DNA of 50,556 bases from Frankia sp. AgB1.9 (GTDB taxonomy: Bacteria > Actinomycetota > Actinomycetes > Frankiales > Frankiaceae), in NCBI RefSeq assembly GCF_016786355.1, contig NZ_JADWYX010000065.1:1-50556 (forward strand). The letters are read 5' to 3'. How positions within the stretch are numbered: the stretch's first letter is position 1; every line of letters starts with the position of its first letter. The notes below the pieces were generated by a model. The model searched no databases. It had not been told where the DNA came from and saw nothing but the letters and a program-made list of their open reading frames with translations. Below are positions 1 through 8,501 of the stretch, piece by piece. A program made the position numbers and the translations under genes.

Positions 1-114
1 TCGATCACGCGGCCACGCCGACCCGCACCCACACAGCCAACACCCAGTCCACACCATCAAGATCTAAAACAGGCTCTCAGACAGCGAGTTGTACAGCTCC
101 GCTGTGATCTGCTG

Positions 115-424
115 GTGCATCCAGGCGGGAGCGACGATCTCCGCGGTCACGGCGCACCTCCCTTAATCGGCGGAGTCGCTGTCTTCATCGACTACCAGAA
201 CCTCCACCCCTCGGCGCGCAGCAGGTTCCTGCCCTCCGGCACGCCCGGCCCAGCATGGGCATGTAGATCCCGTACGCGTGGCGCGGCGGATCGTTGGCGG
301 GCGACGACTCGGCGGTGAGCTTGCGACAGTCCGTGCCTACCGCCGTCGGCCGGCGCCCCGGTTGGCTCGTCGAGCCGGGCCGGTTGCCGCCCGAAGTCGC
401 CGCGGTGGTGGTCAGCTACGGTGA
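115..424 (+). pseudogene. Frameshifted NYN-domain (PIN-like nuclease) protein remnant
   Basis: Around 165-245 one frame reads GVAVFIDYQNLH followed by an Arg-rich stretch, which resembles the first strand of actinobacterial NYN domains with its metal-binding Asp. From about 250 the homologous reading moves to the next frame: HGHVDPVRVARRIV, then LATVRAYRRRPAP, ending at a TGA at 422-424. Both pieces match the usual order of motifs in this family (IDYQN, GHVDP, VRxYR), so a single-base indel near 249-251 is inferred. The C-terminal half with the remaining acidic residues is absent. The true start is not clear. NYN proteins are predicted RNA nucleases; this copy is probably dead, unless the indel is a sequencing error. 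Confidence 0.5.
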
Positions 425-647
425 TGACGCGCGGGCGCCTGAGTCGGGGCAGGGCCGCCGGCCGCGCGCACTGTCAATGGGCGAGTCGCGTCAGGCCTTT
501 CTCGCTCTCGTGACCACGGTCATACCTTCAGTGGCCACGGCCCGTGTGGTCGGCGTGGGTCATCTGAGCAGCCAGCGCGGGCTATCTGGTCGGTAACGGG
601 CCCCTTCCATCGTATGGGCGTCGCAGTATGGCGCGGGGGTGGTGACC
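425..647. other. Intergenic, nothing recognised
   Basis: The sequence between the NYN remnant and the next gene shows no convincing coding pattern, RNA or repeat. Open frames here have no domain resemblance and lack ribosome-binding sites. Confidence 0.4.
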
Positions 648-1850
648 ATGAGTGGGCGTGCGTGGACCTTCCGGCGGGAGGGGCTGGTCTTCTTCTACCG
701 GGCAGTCGGTCCGACGGAGCTCGGGAACTTTTTCCCGACGCCGTTGGGAATCACGGAGACGGGGAACATCCCCAGGCTTGAACTGGTCGCTACCGGAGCC
801 GCGCCGAATGTCGCCCTCGCGCTCGACCATTCCGTGTACGACCCGAACTGGCATGACTCCAAAGGCATAGCTGCCGGGGTCTACGACCTGGAATCGATGA
901 CGGTGACGGGGCCGGGCCAGTGGAAGGGAGGCGCGGTCAACAGATACCTGTCCCGGCTCGGCGCGAAGTGGCTGACCGCCCAGCCCGGGAACGGTGTCTG
1001 GCCGGTCCGCCTCCAGGTGTCCGCCGAACTCGCGGCGGCTGTGAAGACGGCTGAGGACGAACACGTCGGGGACTTTCGCTATGCCTGGGACATCTCCGTC
1101 GCCGCCGCGGTGGAGGCCGCCCGGAGAGTACCTGCGTCGCCTGACCGCGAGGCGGCGCTGGGCGCGCTCGTGGACGCTCTGGTCACCGGGGGCCAGGCGT
1201 TCCTTGTGCCCGCCCGCCCCGACGATCTCGCGGCCTGGGGACCGCGGCTGCGCCAGGTCTATCTGGCTCTGTGCGAGCAGTCCGGCAAGCGGGACACGGC
1301 CAACGAGCACAGCCCGGTCGAGTACCAGTTCAGCTTCACCGGGGGCGTCGTGACCGTGGTCTGCGTTGCCGGGCCGGCGCATCCCGACAGCAGCCGCTAC
1401 ATCAAGGCCGCGGAGGTTCCGCCTGTTTTCGCGCACCCCAGTTTCGCCGCCTACCGTCGGAGCGCAGCCGTGGGCGGCGCCGGAGCCGGCGGCGCTGGCG
1501 GGGCTCAAGTGCCGTTCGTCGTCGGGAACACGGTGAAATGGCGGCCGGCCGCCCCGGATATGTCAAATGTGGACATTCGTGTGTACCCGTATCCCGAGTC
1601 GGCCAAGTACGTGGAAGACGCGATCAACGTGCCGTACCTCATGAAGCACGTCGGCGGTGTGGTGGAACGCATCGAGGCGTCCGGCGACGACTACCGGGTG
1701 ACGGTGAAGATCACGTTGTTGGAGGAGCCGGCGGATCCCGAGGAGCCGGAGCCACCGGAGGACCGCCGCATGAAGGCGGGGCAAGAATTTGAGCAGGACG
1801 AGGGATACGTCCGCCTCTGGGCGGCCAACCTGGTCGTCGTGCCGTCGTAG
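648..1850 (+). CDS. Uncharacterised 400-aa protein
   Basis: I do not recognise this protein. The frame opens with GTG at 639 and has an ATG at 648 preceded by a G-rich purine stretch (634-642), so 648 is preferred. No signal peptide or membrane segment is visible. The N-terminal 130 residues are rich in aromatic and small residues (GLVFFYRAVGPTELGNFF). A glycine/alanine-rich linker sits near residues 285-297, and the C-terminal third is acidic with an EEPADPEEPEPPED stretch before a final GYVRLWAANLVVVPS segment that could be a beta strand. Codon use is like the neighbours, so it is probably a real host gene. It appears monocistronic. Function unknown. Confidence 0.7.
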   Translation: MSGRAWTFRREGLVFFYRAVGPTELGNFFPTPLGITETGNIPRLELVATGAAPNVALALDHSVYDPNWHDSKGIAAGVYDLESMTVTGPGQWKGGAVNRYLSRLGAKWLTAQPGNGVWPVRLQVSAELAAAVKTAEDEHVGDFRYAWDISVAAAVEAARRVPASPDREAALGALVDALVTGGQAFLVPARPDDLAAWGPRLRQVYLALCEQSGKRDTANEHSPVEYQFSFTGGVVTVVCVAGPAHPDSSRYIKAAEVPPVFAHPSFAAYRRSAAVGGAGAGGAGGAQVPFVVGNTVKWRPAAPDMSNVDIRVYPYPESAKYVEDAINVPYLMKHVGGVVERIEASGDDYRVTVKITLLEEPADPEEPEPPEDRRMKAGQEFEQDEGYVRLWAANLVVVPS

Positions 1851-2186
1851 TGGCAGGGGCGCCCGGCCGTCGGAACGTGTGGCCGTGAGCGGTCCTGTCT
1901 GGCTGTCAAAGTACCTCGGGCTCTGGCCCCTCCGAAGCGATACTCGACGAGTGCGGTCGGCGTTGCCGATAGCGGCGCGATCAGTTGAACGATCTCTGGG
2001 AGAGAGCCGTAGATGGTGATCCGCTGGTAACTTCTGATCGCGCGACGTCAGGGCACCTCGACGTCGCCTGTCGACGGCCGCGGAGACCGCGCGGGAGTTC
2101 GCCCAGGCGAAGACTTCGAGAAACGCCAGGCCAGGTGGCTCACCCCGCGCCGACAATCGTGCGCGGAGGTCGGCTACGGTGATGGC
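1851..2186. other. Intergenic, no supported gene
   Basis: No domain-like frame or RNA is seen. A GGAGG at 2165-2169 lies 17 nt before the start of the next gene and may be its weakly placed ribosome-binding site. Confidence 0.4.
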
Positions 2187-2762
2187 GTGGGACTGCATCT
2201 GAGCCAGATCGCCGAGGCGGACGAGCTGCTGACGAACGACCCGCTGGCGCTTTTGATCGGGATGGTGCTGGACCAGCAGATCCCGCTGGAGCGGGCGTTC
2301 GCGGCTCCGTTGGAGCTCACCAGGCGGCTTGGCCGGTCGTTGGACGTCGCGGAGCTGGCGTCGTTCGACCCGGACGAACTGGGCGCGATCTTCTCGCAGG
2401 TGCCGGCGTTGCACCGGTTCCCCGGTTCGATGGCCAAGCGGGTGCAGGCGCTCTGCCAGCTTCTTGTCGACCAGTACGGCGGCGACGCGGCGGCGGTGTG
2501 GAGGACGGCTGCCGACGGCAAGGATCTGCTCCGTCGGATCAGCAAGCTTCCCGGCTTCGGTGAGCAGAAGGCAAAGATCTTCCTGGCGCTGCTCGGCAAG
2601 CAGCTTGGCGTCACCGTTTCGGGCTGGCGCGAGGCAAGCGCTCCCTTCGGCGAGGAAGGCAGCCTCCGGTCCGTCGCCGACATCGTCAGCCCAGAGACCC
2701 GGATCCAGGTCCGCGACTTCAAGAAGGCCATGAAGGCCGCAGTCAAGCCATCGGCGGGCTGA
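2187..2762 (+). CDS. HhH-GPD family base-excision repair protein
   Basis: This 191-aa protein resembles the short actinobacterial HhH-GPD family of DNA glycosylase-like proteins. Residues about 20-40 (LALLIGMVLDQQIPLERAF) match the start of the domain, and about 115-135 carry the helix-hairpin-helix (LLRRISKLPGFGEQKAKIFLALL). The usual catalytic Asp after the HhH is not obvious: the sequence reads LGVTVSGWREA, so the chemistry is uncertain. No iron-sulfur Cys cluster is present. The GTG start at 2187 is the first in-frame start near the GGAGG at 2165-2169. It would act on chromosomal DNA in the cytoplasm. Family assignment is firm; substrate is unknown. Confidence 0.85.
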   Translation: MGLHLSQIAEADELLTNDPLALLIGMVLDQQIPLERAFAAPLELTRRLGRSLDVAELASFDPDELGAIFSQVPALHRFPGSMAKRVQALCQLLVDQYGGDAAAVWRTAADGKDLLRRISKLPGFGEQKAKIFLALLGKQLGVTVSGWREASAPFGEEGSLRSVADIVSPETRIQVRDFKKAMKAAVKPSAG

Positions 2763-2963
2763 GCGCAATGAACCTTCAGGCCACCGGTAGGTTCCTGGGC
2801 GCCTTCTCTGACTCTTAGCGCCGCATCTGACAAGGTTGTCTCTGCCCGAGACCGGTTGGTCGGCGGCCTCGCGAGCGGCGTTGACCGCGAATTTGGCCCG
2901 CGAATGGCCGCGGTCAGGCTCGATTCGCGACCCTGGTGCCGTGACAGCCACGGTCCGCCCGTC

Positions 2964-3046
2964 GCCTTGATCGTCGTTCTCGCCCTCTGGTGGCTATGAA
3001 ACAGACCCGCTAGTGACCATCGGAGGGCCGAGACGGCGATCAAGGC
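2964..3046. repeat. Intergenic palindrome type B, copy 1
   Basis: Arms GCCTTGATCG (2964-2973) and CGATCAAGGC (3037-3046) are perfect reverse complements. Inside them, GTTCTCGCCCTC pairs imperfectly with GAGGGCCGAGAC, and the centre reads TGGCTATGAAACAGACCC. The same core recurs at 25140-25213. It lies downstream of the HhH-GPD gene. Confidence 0.8.
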
Positions 3047-3209
3047 GGCGCCCGGAACGGGCGAACCTTGCTGGAGGCGGCACCGGAGGGCAAAGGGGAT
3101 TGGTCCACCGGGTCGATGGAGCCAGAATGGCGCCAAGGCCGCCGTCCGACCCGCCGATAGGACCGGGTCACACGGCGGCCGTGGGAGACAAGGAGTTGGA
3201 TCGCCGCGA

Positions 3210-3356
3210 CTACCGGCGTCTGAACTGGCTGAAGCGATACGGGAACGCGAAGTCGGCGGCGAGGAAGGCGAGACCGAGCCAGACCAGGTTGACGTCGGAG
3301 GAGTCGACCCCGAAAGCGGCGAGTAGGAAACAGAGGGCGGCAGCGAGAGCAAGCAT
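3210..3356 (-). CDS. 48-aa hypothetical membrane protein
   Basis: An ATG at 3356 on the minus strand opens a 48-codon frame ending at TAG (3210-3212). The product starts MLALAAALCFLLAAFGV, has a second hydrophobic segment (VNLVWLGLAFLAADFAF), and ends in the basic tail RFSQFRRR. Two short hydrophobic helices separated by an acidic turn are typical of the very small, widespread and uncharacterised actinobacterial membrane proteins. A purine-rich AGGGCGGGA lies just upstream of the start as a moderate ribosome-binding site. Its size makes chance possible, but the hydrophobic-hydrophobic-basic layout argues for a real gene. Confidence 0.5.
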   Translation of the reverse strand: MLALAAALCFLLAAFGVDSSDVNLVWLGLAFLAADFAFPYRFSQFRRR

Positions 3357-3388
3357 GATCCCGCCCTACCCGCTGATCGTCCGACAAA

Positions 3389-3419
<31 letters not shown>

Positions 3420-3499
3420 GCGGATCGGGTCGAGGCAGGGCGCAGGTCACGCGTGGCGCGTGGCGGTGCAACCGGTGGCCTCGCCATAGGCTCGGAGCC

Positions 3500-4147
3500 G
3501 TGCGGTGCTTGTCGACGGGCAGACTGGTCAGCGTCCGGACGGTTGCGTCGGTGGCGCTGGTCGTCGCGGTCGCCACGGCCTGTGGGCCGGCCACCTCGAC
3601 CAGGTCGACGGCTGCCGACCGCTCGCCCACCCCGTCGCCCACCCCCTCGGTGGCACCCCTTGCCAGCCCGAGTTCCGCCGCGCGTGCCGATGGCGCGCCT
3701 TACTGTGGCGCGAGCCAGTACGTCGCGGAGATCACCGTTGAGAAGTGGTCGAACGGGGACTTCCGGGTCTCGTTGCGGCCGACCTCCGACGGTCGGCACG
3801 CGAGCGACAGGGATGCGGCCGAGAACGTGATGTGGCAGGCGATCCGGCGCTGCCTGACTCCGTCAGCCGGCTTTACCGGTTTGGATGGCGCGGTCGGGGC
3901 CAGCCTGCAGGACCAGTTGCGCTGCCACGAGTCGTTCGCGCTCGTTCCAGCGTTGGGCGGCGGCAAGGGCTACGCCACCGGCGACACCTTCGACATCGAG
4001 AGCTGGCGGCCGACCGCCGGCCCGACGCACTGGTTCTCGACGAAATGTGGGAACACCCTCGGTACCGACCCGTCCGGGGCGCCAGTCAGGACTTACCGCC
4101 CGGACGGCGTGAAACCCCAGTACACGACCGGCGGCGAGCACGAGTAG
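3500..4147 (+). CDS. Putative lipoprotein, DUF2599-like
   Basis: This 215-aa protein has a basic start, a hydrophobic segment (VASVALVVAVATAC) ending in a candidate lipobox Cys at residue 28, and a Ser/Pro/Thr-rich linker to about residue 65. Its globular part carries LQDQLRCH and, further on, FDIESWRP followed by a Cys (TKCG). These resemble DUF2599, a secreted actinobacterial domain of unknown function (RDQxxCH and WxLEPxRP motifs). The GTG at 3500 sits very close to a GGAG at 3494-3497, so the TTG at 3509 is a possible alternative start. Likely anchored on the outer face of the membrane. The domain call is from memory of the motif. Confidence 0.65.
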   Translation: MRCLSTGRLVSVRTVASVALVVAVATACGPATSTRSTAADRSPTPSPTPSVAPLASPSSAARADGAPYCGASQYVAEITVEKWSNGDFRVSLRPTSDGRHASDRDAAENVMWQAIRRCLTPSAGFTGLDGAVGASLQDQLRCHESFALVPALGGGKGYATGDTFDIESWRPTAGPTHWFSTKCGNTLGTDPSGAPVRTYRPDGVKPQYTTGGEHE

Positions 4148-4278
4148 CGGACCGGATGGGGCCCAGGAGCCGCGAGCTGGGGGGTTCGCGCCTTCGAGTG
4201 GGTGGCCGGGTCGACGCTTGTGGGCGGCGCCCTGGCTGACCGTGACCCGCGCCGAACTTGTCGGTACCGGCGGGCACG

Positions 4279-4887
4279 ATGGGTCTCATGGTTGGGGCCG
4301 GGTTCGCGGGAGTCGGGTTCGCACTGTTCGGCACGGCGGTCGGCTGCTGCGGCGTCGCCTGGCGTGACGAGGTAATCGTCGGCGTAGCGTTGCCGGCCCG
4401 ACCCGACGCGTCCGACGAGACCGCGGGCCTTGCGGCCACCCGGGCCTCCCTGGCCGCCGAATATCCGGACTTCGTGGAACGCGAACCCCCGCCCGAGGTG
4501 GCGGCGGCGATCGACGGCATGATCGCGCTCCTCGCCGGTGAGCCGATCGATCTGGCCGACATTCGCGTCGATCTTGACGGTATGCCCGACTTCCACCGGC
4601 GGGTGTACGAGGTGACGAGGGCGATTCCGCCCGGATCGACCCTGACCTACGGCGAGGTCGCGGCCCGGCTCGGCATGCCGGGCGCCGCGCAGGCGGTCGG
4701 CCAGGCGCTGGGCCGCAACCCGGTGCCGATCATCGTTCCATGCCATCGGGTGCTGGCGGCTGGCGGCGCGCTCGGCGGTTTCTCCGCCCCCGGCGGTGCC
4801 GCGACGAAACAGCGGATCCTCCGCATCGAAGGCGCCCTGCCCGCCCCGGCCCCAACTCTCTTCGACGACCTGTTCGCCGACAGCTGA
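4279..4887 (+). CDS. ogt: Methylated-DNA--protein-cysteine methyltransferase (Ogt-like)
   Basis: The 202-aa product transfers alkyl groups from O6-alkylguanine to its own cysteine, repairing alkylation damage. The diagnostic motif IIVPCHRV with the acceptor Cys lies about three quarters along, preceded by the helix-turn-helix that reads the DNA (TYGEVAARLGMPGAAQAVGQALGRNPVP) and followed by GGFSAPGGAATKQRIL. The N-terminal 80 residues form the usual poorly conserved ferredoxin-like domain. ATG at 4279 is preferred; a TTG at 4258 and an ATG at 4288 are in frame. There is no Ada-type transcription domain. The gene stands alone. Confidence 0.92.
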   Translation: MGLMVGAGFAGVGFALFGTAVGCCGVAWRDEVIVGVALPARPDASDETAGLAATRASLAAEYPDFVEREPPPEVAAAIDGMIALLAGEPIDLADIRVDLDGMPDFHRRVYEVTRAIPPGSTLTYGEVAARLGMPGAAQAVGQALGRNPVPIIVPCHRVLAAGGALGGFSAPGGAATKQRILRIEGALPAPAPTLFDDLFADS

Positions 4888-4927
4888 AGCGCCCTAGCGC
4901 CGTCGCCGCGAAGGTACGTCCGGCGGA

Positions 4928-4970
4928 GTGATCGTCGTTTCGCCCCTTTACAGACCCTGCTGACCCATTC
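4928..4970. repeat. Degenerate type B palindrome (left part)
   Basis: TGATCGTCGTTTCGCCCC followed by ACAGACCCTGCTGACC matches the left arm and centre of the copy at 2964-3046 with an internal deletion. The right arm is missing. Confidence 0.55.
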
Positions 4971-4994
4971 GGCGAGGCCTGGCTACGAGTGGCC

Positions 4995-5071
4995 TTGATC
5001 GCTGTTTCGGCCCTGGGATGGTCGTGCCCCGCGCGTTTCTACGACCACCCCAGGGCCCAACCCGCGATCAT
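4995..5071. repeat. Intergenic palindrome type A, copy 1
   Basis: The outer arms are TGATCGC and GCGATCA. The inner stem GGCCCTGGGATGGTCGT (5009-5025) pairs with 5041-5057 over 17 bp with one mismatch, leaving a 15-nt GC-rich loop. This would form a long DNA or RNA hairpin. It lies between ogt and the efflux operon. Confidence 0.85.
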
Positions 5072-5186
5072 GACCGGCGTCGATGATCGCCGGTTTGGCA
5101 TCGGCGTCGGCCGTCGGCTCCGCGGTCCGTGGGGTTGGTCCGCGGCGGTCGTCACATCGAGGCGAGGGAATCGCCGGGGCTCGAAT

Positions 5187-5221
5187 TAGTTGTAGTCTGA
5201 TAACTATTAACGATCTACAAC
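5187..5221 (+). promoter_or_regulatory. Candidate MarR operator and promoter of the efflux operon
   Basis: In an unusually A+T-rich patch directly upstream of the pump gene, TAGTT (5187-5191) and AACTA (5202-5206) form a 20-bp inverted repeat, and GTTGTAG (5189-5195) and CTACAAC (5215-5221) form a second. MarR proteins bind such 16-20-bp palindromes, and a MarR gene is the second gene of this operon, so autorepression is inferred. Confidence 0.5.
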
Positions 5222-5236
5222 GATCTCGGGGGCCCT

Positions 5237-6877
5237 GTGACCACAAGTTCCTCAATCACCGGTCCCGAGGCGGGCACCGGTTCCTCAGCGAGCGCGGCTC
5301 CGTCCACGGACGCCGTGGATGCAGGCCCCTCGGCGGGTGGGCTGCCGGGGCAGGCGGGATCGCGGCCAGGAGGGGCACCGGCGGGTAAGCCGCTGAGCAA
5401 GAGCCGGCGTTACCTGGTGCTGGCGATCTGCTGCTCGAGCCTGTTCATCGTCGGGCTGGACACGACGATCCTCAACGTCGGCCTGCCGTCGCTGAAGCAG
5501 GACCTGCACGCGCCCGACTCCGGCCTGCAGTGGACGATCGACGCCTACGGGCTGGTGATCGCGAGCCTGCTGCTCTTCTCCGGCTCGATGGGGGACCGCT
5601 TCGGCCGTAAGCGGGTGTTCCGGACCGGGCTGATTCTCTTCTCCGCGGGCTCATTGCTGTGCAGCCTCGCGCCGGGCCTCGGCTGGCTGATCGCGTTCCG
5701 GATGATCCAGGCGGTCGGCGGCTCGATGCTCAACCCCGTCGCCATGGCCATCATCACGAACACCTTCACCGAGCGACGTGAGCGAGCCCGCGCCATCGGC
5801 GTCTGGGGTGCCGTGATCGGTCTGAGCATGGCGCTTGGCCCGGTACTCGGCGGCGTGCTCGTGGACGGCATCGGCTGGCGGTCCATCTTCTGGATCAACG
5901 TTCCGATCGGGCTGGCCGCGATGGTGCTGACCGGGCTGTTCGTGCCGGAGTCGAAGGCGCCGCGGGCGCGCCGCTTCGATCCGGCGGGCCAGCTGCTGGT
6001 CGCCGCGACACTCGGCACGCTCACCTATGGGATCATCGAGGCGCCGTCGGCCGGCTGGGCGTCCATTCAGACGATCGTGATGTTCGTGATCGCCGCCGTC
6101 GCGCTCGTTGGCCTGGTCATCGTCGAGACACGTCGCGAGGAAGCCTTGCTGGACATGCGGTTCTTCCGCAGTGTGCCGTTCTCGGGCGCGACCGGGATCG
6201 CCGTCTGCGCGTTCGCGGCCCTGGGTGGCTTCCTGTTCCTGAACACGCTGTACCTGCAGAACGTGCGGGGCTACTCGGCGCTGCACGCCGGCCTCATGAC
6301 GCTCCCGATGGCAGCGTTCGCCGCCATCATGCCGCCGATCTCCGGCCGGCTCGTCGGTAGCCGTGGGCCGCGGCCGTCGCTGATGGTCGCCGGGATCGCG
6401 TTGCCGGCCAGTGGGCTGCTGCTGACGTTCCTCGGGCCGCACACCAGCCTGGTGCTGCTGATCTCTGCCTACGTGCTGTTCGGCATCGGGTTCGGGATGG
6501 TCAACGCACCGATCACCAACACGGCGGTCTCCGGGATGCCGGTTACCCAGGCCGGGGTGGCGGCGGCCGTGGCCTCGACCAGCCGGCAGATCGGGTCTGC
6601 GCTCGGCGTGGCTATCCTTGGCTCGGTGGCGGCGCACAGTGCGGCCGGCCAGGTCGGCCGGGCCGCCATCGACCCCACCAGCGCGCCCGCCTGGTGGATC
6701 ATGGTTGGCTGCGGCGCGGCCATCGGGGTGCTGGGCGTGCTGACGACCGGCTCGTGGGCTCGCGGGACCGCCGAGAGGACCGCGGCACTGTTCGGCGCCC
6801 AGGCGGCGCGGCCGGCGCGGCCGGCGGGGAACGCGGGGAACGCGGCGCTCGCTGGCACGGACCGGCGAGCGTCATGA
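5237..6877 (+). CDS. MFS drug:H+ antiporter, DHA2 (EmrB/QacA) family
   Basis: This 546-aa protein is a 14-helix major facilitator predicted to pump drugs out of the cell using the proton gradient. After a disordered 55-residue N-terminus, helix 1 starts at YLVLAICCSSLFIVGLDTT with the DHA2-typical LDTTILNVGLPS. The loop 2-3 motif GSMGDRFGRKR and the antiporter motif GPVLGGVLVDGIGWRSIFWINVPIG are intact. The C-terminus is a short Ala/Arg-rich tail. The GTG start is 16 nt past the putative operator. The stop overlaps the MarR start by 4 nt (ATGA), so the two are translationally coupled. Substrate cannot be read from sequence. Confidence 0.93.
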   Translation: MTTSSSITGPEAGTGSSASAAPSTDAVDAGPSAGGLPGQAGSRPGGAPAGKPLSKSRRYLVLAICCSSLFIVGLDTTILNVGLPSLKQDLHAPDSGLQWTIDAYGLVIASLLLFSGSMGDRFGRKRVFRTGLILFSAGSLLCSLAPGLGWLIAFRMIQAVGGSMLNPVAMAIITNTFTERRERARAIGVWGAVIGLSMALGPVLGGVLVDGIGWRSIFWINVPIGLAAMVLTGLFVPESKAPRARRFDPAGQLLVAATLGTLTYGIIEAPSAGWASIQTIVMFVIAAVALVGLVIVETRREEALLDMRFFRSVPFSGATGIAVCAFAALGGFLFLNTLYLQNVRGYSALHAGLMTLPMAAFAAIMPPISGRLVGSRGPRPSLMVAGIALPASGLLLTFLGPHTSLVLLISAYVLFGIGFGMVNAPITNTAVSGMPVTQAGVAAAVASTSRQIGSALGVAILGSVAAHSAAGQVGRAAIDPTSAPAWWIMVGCGAAIGVLGVLTTGSWARGTAERTAALFGAQAARPARPAGNAGNAALAGTDRRAS

Positions 6878-7404
6878 CCGCCGGAACGCCGGCGCCCCAG
6901 GCCGCGACGGTCATGGGGACACCAGCGCCGCAGGCCGCGGATGTGCTCGGTACTCCGGGCCCCGAGGTGCCAGGCGCCGAACCGCGTCCTGGCGCCGACG
7001 ATGCCGCGGCGCGGGTCTGGCGGCGGATGCGGGAGCTGGTGCTCGGTCGCAACGAGCGCCGGCGCGAGGTCTGTGAGGCGCTGGACCTCAGCTTCATCCG
7101 GGTGAAGGCGCTGCTCAAGCTGCGCCCGGGGCCGCGCACCATGCGTGACCTCGCCACCGAGCTCGCGATCGACCGTCCGTACGCCACCGTCGTCATCGAC
7201 GAGCTGGAACGGCGCGGGCTGGTCGCTCGCACCGTCCACCCGAACGACCGCCGCTGCCGGCAGGTCTCGCTCACGGCCGCCGGCGAGGACGCGGCCCGCG
7301 AGGCGGACCGGATTCTCAGTGACCCGCCGCCAGCCCTGGCCGCGCTGCCTCCCGCCGACCTCGCGACCCTCGATCGCCTGACGGCGGCGCTGGAACCCTG
7401 GTAG
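6874..7404 (+). CDS. MarR family transcriptional regulator
   Basis: This 176-aa winged helix-turn-helix protein probably represses the pump operon until a ligand binds. The N-terminal 45 residues are a Pro/Ala-rich extension (GTPAPQ repeated). The domain follows: LDLSFIRVKALLKL, the recognition region RTMRDLATELAIDRPYATVVIDELERRGL, and the wing RTVHPNDRRCRQVSLTAAGED with its DxR turn. The start ATG at 6874 overlaps the pump stop codon. The coupled order pump then regulator fits autoregulation through the upstream inverted repeats. The frame stays open upstream inside the pump gene, but that part has no MarR resemblance. Confidence 0.9.
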   Translation: MTAGTPAPQAATVMGTPAPQAADVLGTPGPEVPGAEPRPGADDAAARVWRRMRELVLGRNERRREVCEALDLSFIRVKALLKLRPGPRTMRDLATELAIDRPYATVVIDELERRGLVARTVHPNDRRCRQVSLTAAGEDAAREADRILSDPPPALAALPPADLATLDRLTAALEPW

Positions 7405-7410
7405 CGAAGC

Positions 7411-8235
7411 TCAGGCTCGTGTGACGGCGCGGGCGCGGGCCCAGAAGGCGTCGAACAGGGTGTACGACGCAGCCCGCGACGTGTCGGAGTGCCGGGCGAT
7501 CTCCTCGCGCAGCGTGGACAGCCGCACGCCGGTGCGGGCCAGCTCGCGGTCGAACCCGGTCGCCTGCCAGACGCCGGCCCAGGTCTCGAACACGGCCGGG
7601 GTGATCTCGGGGTGGAACTGGACCCCGAGGTGCGGGCCGAAACGGAACGCCTGCTCGGCGTCCTGCGTCCAGGCAAGCCGCTGGGCGCCAGGCGGCACCG
7701 TGAACGTGTCCCAGTGGGACTCCATCCAGGGGCCGGTCGGCAGCTCCGCCTGGTCGACGGTCGTGGCCGAGTACCAGCCCAGCTCGGGTCGCTCGGCCCG
7801 GCGCACCGAGCCGCCCAGCGCCCGGGCCAGCACCTGGCCGCCGAAGCAGATCCCCAGCACGGGCGTGCCGACGCGGACCGCCTCCCGCAGGAAGGCCAGC
7901 TCGTCGGCCAGCCACGGGATCGTGTCGTCGAACGCGGACCGGTCCGAACCCATGATCACGATGAGGTCGAGCGGGGCCGGATCCGGGAACGGCCGCTCGC
8001 CCGCGGTCATCAGGTCGAAGCGGATCCCGTGCTGGGTCATGCGGTCCGCGATCGTGCCGAGCTCGCCCGCCGCCGCGACGCCGCTCACGTCGTGGACGAC
8101 GATGACCGCCGCGGGACTGTCCCGGCGGCGGTGGTGCCCGCGGCCCTCGCCGTCCTGGCCGTCCCCCTGCCACCCGGCGCGAAGGGCGTCGTAGTCGCTG
8201 TGCTCGGCCGAGTCCGGGCCGATCGCCGTCGTCAT
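7411..8235 (-). CDS. Class I glutamine amidotransferase-like protein
   Basis: This 274-aa protein has the GMP-synthase-like glutaminase fold. The nucleophile Cys is in LGICFGGQVLARALGG, and the His and Glu of the triad are in GVQFHPEI. The N-terminal sheet (AVIVVHDVSG, LIVIMGSDRSAFDDTIPWLADE) is typical of stand-alone family members. The start at 8235 (MTTAIGPDS) follows a GGAGGA 6 nt upstream, so the open frame further 5' is not used. No synthetase domain is attached, so the acceptor is unknown; some relatives act as gamma-glutamyl hydrolases. It converges on the MarR gene with almost no gap. Confidence 0.88.
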   Translation of the reverse strand: MTTAIGPDSAEHSDYDALRAGWQGDGQDGEGRGHHRRRDSPAAVIVVHDVSGVAAAGELGTIADRMTQHGIRFDLMTAGERPFPDPAPLDLIVIMGSDRSAFDDTIPWLADELAFLREAVRVGTPVLGICFGGQVLARALGGSVRRAERPELGWYSATTVDQAELPTGPWMESHWDTFTVPPGAQRLAWTQDAEQAFRFGPHLGVQFHPEITPAVFETWAGVWQATGFDRELARTGVRLSTLREEIARHSDTSRAASYTLFDAFWARARAVTRA

Positions 8236-8501
8236 CGTCCTCCGTCCACGGCCGTGAGCCTGCCGTTGCCATCGTCGCCGCGGGCCGGGCGTTCGGCACG
8301 GACCCGTGGGCGGCGAGGGGCTCATCGGTTCAGACGTACACGCGACGCGCTCGGGCGGTCCGTCTGCCCGGATCGTCCTCCCAGTTCGGTGTCCCGACCA
8401 GGAAACGTGACGCCTCGAACGTCTGAAGACCCAGCTACGGCCCGGTGACGCCGGCGCGGACGTGCCCTTGCCGAAGACCCTGGTCTCGCCGAGGACCGTG
8501 G

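Noticed and set aside
582..1508. Long minus-strand open frame opposite the 400-aa protein
   Set aside because: Arg/Gly/Pro-rich shadow with no domain; it is created by GC-rich third positions of the sense gene.
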